From Tenacibaculum sp. 190524A02b (lineage in GTDB: Bacteria; Bacteroidota; Bacteroidia; Flavobacteriales; Flavobacteriaceae): DNA of 64,000 nucleotides. Each line of letters begins with the position of its first letter. Position 1 is the stretch's first letter. Shown here piece after piece: positions 43,068 through 51,826 of the stretch. A program made the translations under genes and the position numbers. The notes under the pieces were generated by a model. That model made no database searches. It worked only from the letters and a program-made list of their open reading frames with translations, and had not been told where the DNA came from. The stretch is from contig NZ_OZ038525.1 of the NCBI RefSeq assembly GCF_964036645.1, forward strand, positions 2,440,501-2,504,500, read 5' to 3'.

Positions 43068-44142
43068 AGAAACTTTATTTTTTGTAGCTAAATGTTTAAC
43101 GATTTCTCATGAAGAAGAGAATAAAAAACTAGTTGAAGAAAAAATCGTTTCTGGAAGTGTTAATTGGGATAATGTAGTTAAACTGAGTACTTCTCATTTT
43201 GTTTTTCCTGCTTTGTACTGTAATTTAAAACGTGCTGATTTCTTACAGTATTTGCCAAACGATTTAGTTGAATATATGCAGCATATTACCCAACTAAACA
43301 GAGAGCGAAATGAACAAATAATTGAACAAGCCAAAGAGATTAATCAACTTCTTTTAGACAACGGCATTACTCCTATTTTCTTAAAAGGTACTGGAAATTT
43401 ACTTGAAGGATTGTATGAAGATATTGCTGAACGTATGGTTGGAGATATTGATTTCATCATACATAAAAGTGATTATCTTCAAACTATTAAACTATTAAAA
43501 TCAAAAAATTACTCATATGTTGCTAATTTAAAATACAACTTCCCTTCTTTTAAACATTATCCAAGAATTCAAAATGAGCAAAAAATAGCAGCCGTAGAAA
43601 TTCATAAACAAATAACCATTGAAAAATATGCTAATGAATTTAATTTTGATTTTGTTGTTAAAGATAAACAGGTTATCAATGGAGTAAATGTTTTAAGTTA
43701 TCAACATCAACTCTGCTTATCTATAATAGCTAAACAAATTAATGATGATGGTATCTATTTTAAAGATATTTCCTTGCGAAATGCATACGATGTTTTTTTA
43801 CTTTCTAAAAAAACATCAGCTAAGAATAGTTTTGATAAACTAAACAAATTAAAAAAACCTTTAAACTCCTTTTTAGCTTCTTGTCATTTCGTATTTGGTG
43901 AAATAGAATCTCTTGACTATAAAGACTGTAAGGATACTCAATCTTACTTATCTTTTTTTAAAAGATTATTAAATGACAGTCAATTACAGAAAAAACATTT
44001 TTCTAAACAAAAAAAATACATCTATCTAAAAAGTAGATTAAATATTATTTACAAATCCATATTTGACAAAGATCATAGGTTTTGGCTAATTAAAAGACTA
44101 ACTGACAACGAGTTAAAAAAACAATTAAAAAACTTAAACTAA
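43057..44142 (+). CDS. Nucleotidyltransferase-fold protein (NTP_transf_5 family)
   Basis: A 361-aa protein. The polymerase-beta-like active site is visible in FLKGTGNLLEGLYEDIAERM followed by VGDIDFIIHKSDY, where the D(I)D pair would bind metal. The N-terminal helices (KLSTSHFVFPALYCNLKR) and C-terminal part match NTP_transf_5. ATG 43057 is used because the longer TTG frame runs within the kinase gene. Such proteins accompany HPrK-like kinases in lasso-peptide and polysaccharide clusters; here no precursor, cyclase or peptidase was found, so the substrate is unknown. Confidence 0.82.
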   Translation: MNYKETLFFVAKCLTISHEEENKKLVEEKIVSGSVNWDNVVKLSTSHFVFPALYCNLKRADFLQYLPNDLVEYMQHITQLNRERNEQIIEQAKEINQLLLDNGITPIFLKGTGNLLEGLYEDIAERMVGDIDFIIHKSDYLQTIKLLKSKNYSYVANLKYNFPSFKHYPRIQNEQKIAAVEIHKQITIEKYANEFNFDFVVKDKQVINGVNVLSYQHQLCLSIIAKQINDDGIYFKDISLRNAYDVFLLSKKTSAKNSFDKLNKLKKPLNSFLASCHFVFGEIESLDYKDCKDTQSYLSFFKRLLNDSQLQKKHFSKQKKYIYLKSRLNIIYKSIFDKDHRFWLIKRLTDNELKKQLKNLN

Positions 44143-45486
44143 CTCCTTAACCTCATCAAAATTCAACCCTCCATAATTACCAGAACTCATTAATAAAAGA
44201 GATTTATTTTTTAACTCCTCATTAAACAAAAAATCTTTAAATTCTTGGGGGTTTGTATATATAATTAAATCCTCTCGTTCAAAAGCTAGTGCTATTTGCT
44301 CTTTAGTTATGGTATCCAGTCGTTTTATTTTTACAGCTTCAGGTGAATAAAACACTACTGCTTTATCTGCGTTTTCTAGTGCTCCTTTGTATTCAGCCAA
44401 AAACTCAGCATTCAAACTGCTATAAGTATGCAATTCTAAACAGGCTAATAACTCTCTATTCTCATATTGTTTTTTTACAGCTTTTGTAGTTGCTTTTACC
44501 TTACTAGGGCTGTGTGCAAAATCTTTAAAAACAACAGTGGTATTATTTTCTGCTATTTTTTCTAAACGCTTACTTGCCCCTTTAAAACTGGCAATGGCTT
44601 CATAAAAATCATCTTCATCTATTCCCATGTGTTGACAAATCCATTTAGCGCCTGCAAGGTTTTGTAAATTATGAGTTCCAAAAACTTCTAAAGGCATTTC
44701 TCCATCAGGTGTATCAATATAGGTAACACCATCCTCAACAAAATTCTTTGGTGTTGTATAAGGGTATTTTTTTATAGCATGCTCAGAAGCTTCCACTACA
44801 TTTCTTACTTCCTGATCTTCTTCATTGTAAACCATAATCCCTCCATTAGTCAAAGAATCTGTAAAAATTGAAAATTGCTCTATATAATTTTCATAAGTTG
44901 GAAATACATTTATATGATCCCATGCTATCCCACTAATCAGAGCTATATTAGGTTTATATAAATGAAATTTAGGCCTTAAATCAATTGGTGAACTTAAATA
45001 CTCATCCCCTTCTAAAACCATAAATTCATTTTCTTCAGTTAAATGAACCATCGTATCGAAACCTTCTAGCTGAGCTCCAACCATATAATCTACTTCTACA
45101 TTATGATAATTCAACACATGTAAAATCATAGAAGTAATGGTAGTTTTACCATGTGATCCACCAATAACTACACGTGTTTTATTTTTAGCTTGCTCGTATA
45201 AAAACTCAGGATAAGAATAGATTTTTACACCTAACTCTTGAGCTCTAAGTAATTCTTCATTATCTTTCTTAGCATGCATTCCTAATATCACAGCGTCTAA
45301 ATTAGAAGAAATTTTTTCAGAAAACCATCCAAATTCATTGGGTAACAACCCATATTGCTTCAAGCGTGACTTTGAAGGATCGTGAATAACATCATCACTT
45401 CCTGTTACTTGATACCCTTCCTTATGTAATGCTATTGCTAAATTGTGCATTGCACTTCCTCCTATGGCTATAAAATGTATTTTCAT
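44134..45486 (-). CDS. mpl: Mur ligase family peptidoglycan-recycling ligase (Mpl-like)
   Basis: Attaches recycled L-Ala-gamma-D-Glu-meso-DAP tripeptide to UDP-MurNAc. The 450-aa protein has the MurC-like N-terminus IHFIAIGGSAMHNLAIALHK, the ATP site VVIGGSHGKTTITSMILHVL, the central ligase motif and the C-terminal domain (FKDFAHSPSKVKATTKAV). The GGSAM and EGDEY motifs favour Mpl over MurC (which has GIGG and more typical AADEYD). The gene is convergent with the 43057 gene and overlaps it by 9 bases. Confidence 0.88.
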   Translation of the reverse strand: MKIHFIAIGGSAMHNLAIALHKEGYQVTGSDDVIHDPSKSRLKQYGLLPNEFGWFSEKISSNLDAVILGMHAKKDNEELLRAQELGVKIYSYPEFLYEQAKNKTRVVIGGSHGKTTITSMILHVLNYHNVEVDYMVGAQLEGFDTMVHLTEENEFMVLEGDEYLSSPIDLRPKFHLYKPNIALISGIAWDHINVFPTYENYIEQFSIFTDSLTNGGIMVYNEEDQEVRNVVEASEHAIKKYPYTTPKNFVEDGVTYIDTPDGEMPLEVFGTHNLQNLAGAKWICQHMGIDEDDFYEAIASFKGASKRLEKIAENNTTVVFKDFAHSPSKVKATTKAVKKQYENRELLACLELHTYSSLNAEFLAEYKGALENADKAVVFYSPEAVKIKRLDTITKEQIALAFEREDLIIYTNPQEFKDFLFNEELKNKSLLLMSSGNYGGLNFDEVKELV

Positions 45487-45680
45487 ATGTATAAAACTCT
45501 ATACGCTTTGAGCTGTTAATGTTCCTTAAAAACAGATATATGTAATTATAAACTTCTTTTTCGGGGTAAAGATAAGGGTTGATTCAATATTTATGAACCA
45601 ACATTTGAAAATTTACTATTTTTTATGTTTTTTTGCCGATTGAAAAATGAAGTTAAATAATTGCTACCAATCATATTACT

Positions 45681-48575
45681 ATGCAAAAAACAATAACAAA
45701 TTATATTCTAACAATTACTCTAATTTTGTTTAACTGCCAGATGGCTTTCTCTCAATGCGCAGGGATTGACAATACTGTAATTATCTGTAACAAAGAGTTG
45801 AATGAAAACTATAAAAGTTTTGATCTTTTTAATATCTTAAATGGTTCTCCAGAAACGGGTGGTGTTTGGTCTGCCAATAACCCTATAAATGAACCTGCTT
45901 TAGATAATCTTAATGGACTAGTAAACTTATGGAGAATTAATCGTTTTGGAGAACATAAGTTTACTTATACCAATACTAGTTGTAATGAAACTTCAGAGAT
46001 TACTATTTTTTTAGGTGGATACCCAGGTGAAGATAACGTTGATGGTGGCGCAAACGCTTGTAGTGATGATACCACTGTGGATTTATTTACTTTTTTAGAT
46101 AATGACTTGACTGATATTAGTGCTGATTTGAATGGTACATGGGAAATTCTTCCTCCTAAATCAACGGCCTTATTAAATGAGAATATTTTTAATGCTCAAG
46201 CTGCTGGTGTAGGAACTTATAGCTTCACCTACACAGTTGATGAAGTAGAAACATGTACTTCTAGAATAGCAAACGTTGTCTTGGAAGTTCACAGAGCTCC
46301 TGAATCTGGAAAATCTACCGATATTATTATCTGTGATACCGATGATTTATCTCCTTATACTAATGTTAACTTATTTGAACAAATTTCTGGATACGATCCT
46401 AATGGAATATGGATTGATGTTGACAGTACCAATCAAATAACTTTTCCTACGGATCATATTATAAATATTCAAGAAATCTATGATAATTTTGGTTCTGGTC
46501 AATATAATTTTGAATACACTGTGTACCCCACACATGGAGTATGTCCTGAAAGCGTTACAAGAGTTACTGTAAAACTTCCTCAAATATCAGGTAAATTTTT
46601 AACCACTAATCAATGTTTAAATAATGATGGCATTGATATAGATATTATTCATAGTAACCCAAGTAACTTAAATATGTCTTATGATTTAACCTATGAAATT
46701 GTTAATAATCATACTAATCAAATTATCTATACAGGTACCTACACTGATATTAAAGTAATAAAGGATACTAACGCTCCTGACGGACCTTTAATAACCTTAC
46801 CAAGTAATATTTTTACTGCTGGAAACTATACAATACGTACTTCTAATATTTCTAATTTAAAAGGATTAATTTGCAACTCTTACACCGTAACAGAAGACAC
46901 TTTTACAATATTAAATGCAAATATGAGTATTGAAGATAAGTGTTATGAAACTGACCTTATCAATGCTACTATATCTGATTTAATTGATAACTCAGGAAAT
47001 CCATCTAATGATACTGTAAGTATTAGTTATTTAATAACTGATACTACTTCCAAGGAACAAATTGTTTTTAATAACCAAAGTGTTTCATTTACAGATGGAC
47101 AAGCGAATCTTTCAATTAATATTTCCGCTTTTACTGAACAAAATTCTGATTATAATATTGCTATTTCTTCAGCATCAGATCCAAATTTACAATGTATTAA
47201 TCTTGATTTCAGTGTAAATAGAGTTCCTGAAGATATTAAACTTGACCTTCAAGTGGACAATACTTGTAATGCTACTGATATGAAGGTTATTATTGATGCT
47301 CCACAACTTACTAACGGAACTTATGTTGTAAGTTATGAAGTAACAGAAATTGGCAATCCAACAAAACTAATAGAAAACACGATAACATTTACAGGAGGGC
47401 AAGCAAATTACAATGTAGATATTACTAATTTAAATGAAGGAGCGTATAATGTAATACTTAAAAGTACCCAAAACGACATGCATCCTTGTAGAACTCAATT
47501 CGATTTTGAAATTCAAAAAAACTTTTCAATTGGTGGAATTCCTGATGCTCCTGAAATAGAAAATGAAACTATATTTTGTTTACCCGACTTCTTACCTAAT
47601 GTTCCAACATTAGCTGATATAACATCTACAAGTCCGCATACATTAAAATGGTATGCTGATGAAACTATCACTACAGAGCTTCCCATGAATACAGTATTGG
47701 TAAATGGTGAAACTTACTTTGCAAGCGCTACCAATACAAATAGTAATTGTGAGAGTGAAAATAGAAATCAAACAACAGTAATTTTACTTTCACCACAACC
47801 TGTAACTTCCACTAATACCAATCCTATATTTTGTGGTATTACTAACCCAACTATTACTAACTTAGAAGCAATAGCAAACACTGGAAATTTAGTCTGGTAT
47901 GATTCAGCTACTGGAGGCAATTTATTAACTAATGACACACCATTAACTAACACCTCCATTTATTATGCTACCGAAAGTATTCAAGGATGTGAATACCCTA
48001 ACAGATTAGCTTTTAATGTTACTGTTATTTCTCCTCCTACTCCTGTATTAGAAGGCACAACACTTTTATGCGCTTTAGCTAATACTACCTTATTAGATTT
48101 TGAAAGCTCTTTTACTTTAAATACTAATTTTGACCTTGTTTGGTATGATAGTATTGATAATGAAATTCCTTTAGATGAATCTGACTTATTGGAAGAAGAT
48201 ATTACTTACTATGTTGTTTATAAAGATTCAAATACTGGTTGTGAAGGTAATCGACTGCCTATTACAGTTACTTTGAATAATTGTAATCCTGAAGATTATG
48301 ATTTCTTTATCCCTGATGGTTTTTCTCCTAATAATGACGGTACAAATGACCAATATTATATTCCTAATATAGAATATTTTTATCCTGATTATCAATTAGA
48401 AATTTTCAACAGGTATGGACAATCTTTATTTAAAGGAGATATAAACACCCCAAAATGGAACGGGCAAAATAGTGCTTCAGGGAATGATGTAACCAATGGT
48501 GTTTATTTCTATATTCTACAATATAACAAAGATAATTTAGCTCCGAAACAAGGAAGGATATACTTAAGTAAATAA
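45681..48575 (+). CDS. Large secreted protein with T9SS type B (gliding-associated) C-terminal domain
   Basis: A 964-aa exported protein. Signal peptide ends near NCQMAFSQ. Most of the chain consists of Ig-like beta repeats (tens of residues each, e.g. ANACSDDTTVDLFTFLDND). The C-terminal ~85 residues are the CHU_C / gliding-motility-associated sorting domain: FIPDGFSPNNDGTNDQYYIP, LEIFNRYGQSLFKGD, NGVYFYILQYN and the terminal GRIYLSK. The domain directs export through PorSS/T9SS and links to PorP/SprF-type partners, which is the next gene. A surface adhesin is likely. Confidence 0.9.
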   Translation: MQKTITNYILTITLILFNCQMAFSQCAGIDNTVIICNKELNENYKSFDLFNILNGSPETGGVWSANNPINEPALDNLNGLVNLWRINRFGEHKFTYTNTSCNETSEITIFLGGYPGEDNVDGGANACSDDTTVDLFTFLDNDLTDISADLNGTWEILPPKSTALLNENIFNAQAAGVGTYSFTYTVDEVETCTSRIANVVLEVHRAPESGKSTDIIICDTDDLSPYTNVNLFEQISGYDPNGIWIDVDSTNQITFPTDHIINIQEIYDNFGSGQYNFEYTVYPTHGVCPESVTRVTVKLPQISGKFLTTNQCLNNDGIDIDIIHSNPSNLNMSYDLTYEIVNNHTNQIIYTGTYTDIKVIKDTNAPDGPLITLPSNIFTAGNYTIRTSNISNLKGLICNSYTVTEDTFTILNANMSIEDKCYETDLINATISDLIDNSGNPSNDTVSISYLITDTTSKEQIVFNNQSVSFTDGQANLSINISAFTEQNSDYNIAISSASDPNLQCINLDFSVNRVPEDIKLDLQVDNTCNATDMKVIIDAPQLTNGTYVVSYEVTEIGNPTKLIENTITFTGGQANYNVDITNLNEGAYNVILKSTQNDMHPCRTQFDFEIQKNFSIGGIPDAPEIENETIFCLPDFLPNVPTLADITSTSPHTLKWYADETITTELPMNTVLVNGETYFASATNTNSNCESENRNQTTVILLSPQPVTSTNTNPIFCGITNPTITNLEAIANTGNLVWYDSATGGNLLTNDTPLTNTSIYYATESIQGCEYPNRLAFNVTVISPPTPVLEGTTLLCALANTTLLDFESSFTLNTNFDLVWYDSIDNEIPLDESDLLEEDITYYVVYKDSNTGCEGNRLPITVTLNNCNPEDYDFFIPDGFSPNNDGTNDQYYIPNIEYFYPDYQLEIFNRYGQSLFKGDINTPKWNGQNSASGNDVTNGVYFYILQYNKDNLAPKQGRIYLSK

Positions 48576-48581
48576 AAATTC

Positions 48582-49535
48582 ATGAAAAAAATAAGTCTCA
48601 TTTTAACTCTTATAGGCTCAATCTTGACCATATCGGCTCAACAAGATCCACAGTACACGCAATACATGTACAATCAAAATGTTATAAATCCTGCATACGT
48701 AACTAATGAATTAGGAATTGTAAATTTTGGTTTTATGCATAGAACACAATGGACAAATGCAGTTGGAGCACCAAAAACATATACCTTTTTTGCTCATACT
48801 CCTATCACTAAAAAATTTGAAATAGGACTTTCTTTAATAACCGATAATATTGGAGATGGTGCATTAAAAGAAAATAATGTGTATGCTGACTTTGCTTATA
48901 TTTTACAATTTAACGAAGACCATAAACTTTCTTTAGGTTTAAAAGCTGGGGTAACTAGTTTAGCAACTAATTTTACCAACTTTAGGTTTCCTGATGATGA
49001 TATTATTACGGGATTTACTACTAACGATATTGCTTTTGACAATCAAAATACTACTGTGCCGAATTTTGGAATTGGCGCTTTTTATTTTACAGATAATTAT
49101 TATGTTGGTATTTCTGCCCCCAACTTATTAAATTCAAAACACTTAGAAGACAAAAACGGACTTAAAAGCATTGGTGGAGAAGAAATTCACTTTTTTATGA
49201 ATGCAGGATATGTTTTTAAATTAAGTGATGTAGTAAAACTAAAACCTTCTATGCTTTTAAAGGCAGTAAAAGGCTCTCCTTTAGTATTAGATACTTCTAT
49301 AAATGTGTTATTCAATGAACGATTTGAAGGTGGTTTATCCTACAGGATTAATGATTCTGCTAGTGCAATGTTTAATGTTAGAGCTACCGATTTTTTACGA
49401 ATTGGTTATGCTTTTGATTATACTACCAGTAATCTTAGTAACTTTAACTCTGGTACTCACGAAGTATTTGTTTTATTTGACTTTGATTTATTAGGATTGA
49501 AAAAAGGATATGATAAATCTCCACGATTTTTTTAA
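48582..49535 (+). CDS. PorP/SprF-family outer-membrane protein
   Basis: A 317-aa beta-barrel that works with the CHU_C cargo proteins in secretion or attachment. Signal peptide ends TISAQ; the family signature is QDPQYTQYMYNQNVINPAYV at the mature start. Further marks are RTQWTNAVGAPKTYTFFAHTP and RIGYAFDYTTSNLSNFNSGT, near the C-terminus, as in PorP/SprF proteins. It follows the cargo gene after 6 bases and is followed by the OmpA-type gene after 10 bases, the standard cargo-PorP-OmpA cassette. Confidence 0.93.
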   Translation: MKKISLILTLIGSILTISAQQDPQYTQYMYNQNVINPAYVTNELGIVNFGFMHRTQWTNAVGAPKTYTFFAHTPITKKFEIGLSLITDNIGDGALKENNVYADFAYILQFNEDHKLSLGLKAGVTSLATNFTNFRFPDDDIITGFTTNDIAFDNQNTTVPNFGIGAFYFTDNYYVGISAPNLLNSKHLEDKNGLKSIGGEEIHFFMNAGYVFKLSDVVKLKPSMLLKAVKGSPLVLDTSINVLFNERFEGGLSYRINDSASAMFNVRATDFLRIGYAFDYTTSNLSNFNSGTHEVFVLFDFDLLGLKKGYDKSPRFF

Positions 49536-49545
49536 AAAATACAGC

Positions 49546-51618
49546 ATGAAAAAAACAATTTTTATACTCATTACATTTCTTTTTGTTCAGCATACAAATG
49601 CACAAATTAATAGAGACTTAAAAAGAGCTAACAAACTTTTTGAAAGAACTTTTTACTATAGCGCTATTCCTTTGTATGAAAAAGCTATAAAAAACAACAA
49701 AACTTTTAAAGCAGTAAAAAATTTAGCGGACGCTTATTACTTTACAAATAACTTTGATAAAGCAGCTATTCACTATAAATACCTAATTAAATACTACAAG
49801 TCTCTTATTAAGGAAACACATTATGTACGATATGCAACTGTATTAAAAGCACAAGGAAAATATAACAACGCCTATAACTTATTACGTCGTTACTATAAAA
49901 AGAATGATACTAAGAAGTTAGAAGAGTTAAACCGTTCAGAAAAATATTTAGACAATATTAGAGCTATTGGCAATAGATATACCATTAAAAACTTGTCTTT
50001 AAATACTTCTTCTTCTGAATTTGGAGCCATAGAGAAAAATGGAAAAATAATTTTTGCAGCTCCTAAAAAGCAAGCTGATAACTTAGCAAAACGTTTTGGG
50101 TGGACTGGAAATCACTATCTTGATTTATATGAAATAAACGCTAATGAAATTCATCTAGGCGATAGCATTGCATATCCGTTTTCTAATGCAATTAACACCA
50201 AACTACATGAGTCTAATATTATTTTTACCAAAGATGGAAAAACAGCGTATTTCACTAGAAATAATTTTATAAAAGGTAAACGTAAAAAGGACAACAAAAA
50301 AGTTACCCATGTTCAAATTTTTAAAGCACAATTTATTGATGGTTCATGGAAAAATATCACATCACTCCCTTTTAATGACAACTCATTCTCTACAGAGCAT
50401 CCAGCATTAAGTAAAGATGAAAAAACCTTATATTTTGCTTCTGATATGGTAGGTGGTTTTGGCTCTTTTGATTTGTATGCTGTTAGTATTAATTCTGATG
50501 GTAGTTATGGAACTCCTAGAAATTTAGGCTCAAAAATAAATACAGATAAAAAAGAACAGTTTCCTTTTGTTAGTGATGATGACAAATTATATTTTGCTTC
50601 TAATGGGCATCCAAGTTTTGGTTCTTTAGATATTTTTGTTAGTACTATTTCTAATGATTCGTTTTCTAAACCTGACAATGTAGGTTTCCCTGTAAACTCT
50701 GGTCATGATGACTTTTCATTTTTTATTAACTCCGCAACTAAAGAAGGTTTTTTCTCTTCTAACAGACCAGAAGGAAAAGGCGGAGATGATATTTATAAAA
50801 TTGTGGAGCAAAAACCTTTAATTATTGAAGATTGTTATCAATTTATTTCTGGAATTATTACAGACATTGATACGCGAGAAATATTAGCCAATGCTACTAT
50901 TAAGCTAACGAATCAAGACACTAAAAAAGCCACTTCTGTTCAAACAGATACTAATGGAAAATTTGGTTTTAAGGTAGCTTGTAAAACTGAATACCTTATT
51001 AAAGCTTCTAAAGAAGGTTATGAAAGCAAACAGAAAACATTGTTACTTTTAAAAGAACGTAAAAAGAATAACGATGCTTCTATGGCATTAAAATCTTTAG
51101 AGCAAATAGATAGGGAGTTTAAAGAACAATTAGCTTTAAAAAAGAAAAAACAAGAAGCACTTAGAAAAAAATTAGCTTTGCAACTTGACTTAGATAAAAA
51201 GAAAAAAACAGAAGAAGCTATTGATAAAGAAAAAGATATTGTAAAAGATAAAGGTCAAATAATTGTTAAGACTGACGAAATAAATTTTGACTATAATTTA
51301 TGGTATTTAAGACGTGATGCTAAAAAAGCCATAGACAAAGTAATTGGATTGATGAAAAAGTATCCAGACATGATTGTTGAAATTGGTACACATTCAGATA
51401 TCCGAGGTAATAACAGATACAATCTTGAACTTTCTCAAAAAAGAGCCAATTCTGCAAGAACCTATTTTATGGAACAGGGTATTGAACCTGATAGAATAAG
51501 TGCTATTGGTTATGGTGAAAACAAACCAATTATTAAATGTAAAACAGAGGAGTCTTGTTCAGAAGAACAACACGAATTAAACCGACGTTGTGAATTTATA
51601 GTAAAAAAAATATATTAA
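49546..51618 (+). CDS. OmpA-family lipoprotein-like protein with WD40/PD40 repeats
   Basis: A 690-aa protein. The start is ATG 49546 (MKKTIFILITFLFVQHTNAQ, signal peptide), not 49510. Next comes a TPR-like region (about 25-135), PD40/WD40-like repeats (about 160-410; HPALSKDEKTLYFASDMVGG, DDKLYFASNGHPSFGSLDIF), a CarboxypepD_reg-like domain (about 415-500; ISGIITDIDTREILANATIK), a Lys/Glu-rich linker and an OmpA peptidoglycan-binding domain (about 575-690; IRGNNRYNLELSQKRANSAR, RISAIGYGENKP). The order matches PorE-like proteins of T9SS cassettes and would tie the PorP-type barrel to peptidoglycan. Confidence 0.92.
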   Translation: MKKTIFILITFLFVQHTNAQINRDLKRANKLFERTFYYSAIPLYEKAIKNNKTFKAVKNLADAYYFTNNFDKAAIHYKYLIKYYKSLIKETHYVRYATVLKAQGKYNNAYNLLRRYYKKNDTKKLEELNRSEKYLDNIRAIGNRYTIKNLSLNTSSSEFGAIEKNGKIIFAAPKKQADNLAKRFGWTGNHYLDLYEINANEIHLGDSIAYPFSNAINTKLHESNIIFTKDGKTAYFTRNNFIKGKRKKDNKKVTHVQIFKAQFIDGSWKNITSLPFNDNSFSTEHPALSKDEKTLYFASDMVGGFGSFDLYAVSINSDGSYGTPRNLGSKINTDKKEQFPFVSDDDKLYFASNGHPSFGSLDIFVSTISNDSFSKPDNVGFPVNSGHDDFSFFINSATKEGFFSSNRPEGKGGDDIYKIVEQKPLIIEDCYQFISGIITDIDTREILANATIKLTNQDTKKATSVQTDTNGKFGFKVACKTEYLIKASKEGYESKQKTLLLLKERKKNNDASMALKSLEQIDREFKEQLALKKKKQEALRKKLALQLDLDKKKKTEEAIDKEKDIVKDKGQIIVKTDEINFDYNLWYLRRDAKKAIDKVIGLMKKYPDMIVEIGTHSDIRGNNRYNLELSQKRANSARTYFMEQGIEPDRISAIGYGENKPIIKCKTEESCSEEQHELNRRCEFIVKKIY

Positions 51619-51623
51619 AATTA

Positions 51624-51651
51624 AATAAACGAGCCAATTGGCTCGTTTATT
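51624..51651 (+). terminator. Terminator of the T9SS cassette
   Basis: Perfect palindrome, arms AATAAACGAGCC and GGCTCGTTTATT with an AATT loop, 6 bases after the stop; the following T-run is short. Confidence 0.75.
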
Positions 51652-51693
51652 GTTTTATAGATATTAAGTGAAACCTATACCTTTTTTTACTTT

Positions 51694-51714
51694 AAACTGG
51701 TATTAGTATCTTTA
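51694..51714 (+). promoter_or_regulatory. Shared upstream element of the macroglobulin gene
   Basis: AAACTGGTATTAGT directly precedes a -7-like TATCTTTA (51707-51714). The same element, AAACTAGTATTAGT next to TATATTTG, lies upstream of the 58352 barrel gene, which suggests common control. A 14-bp palindrome TGCTTTATAAAGCA (51798-51811) is also found 16 bases before the ATG. Confidence 0.4.
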
Positions 51715-51826
51715 ACCTAACTAGACCAATCATTTTGTTTACTCAGTTAAAGTAGTAGTTCACTAAATTTTAATTGATAAACTAACTAATAATTCAGTGC
51801 TTTATAAAGCATAAAGTAGATAAGTT

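Noticed and set aside
41958..44142. Lasso-peptide biosynthesis cluster
   Set aside because: Only kinase and nucleotidyltransferase homologues are present; no asparagine-synthetase-like cyclase, transglutaminase-like protease or precursor gene was found on either side.
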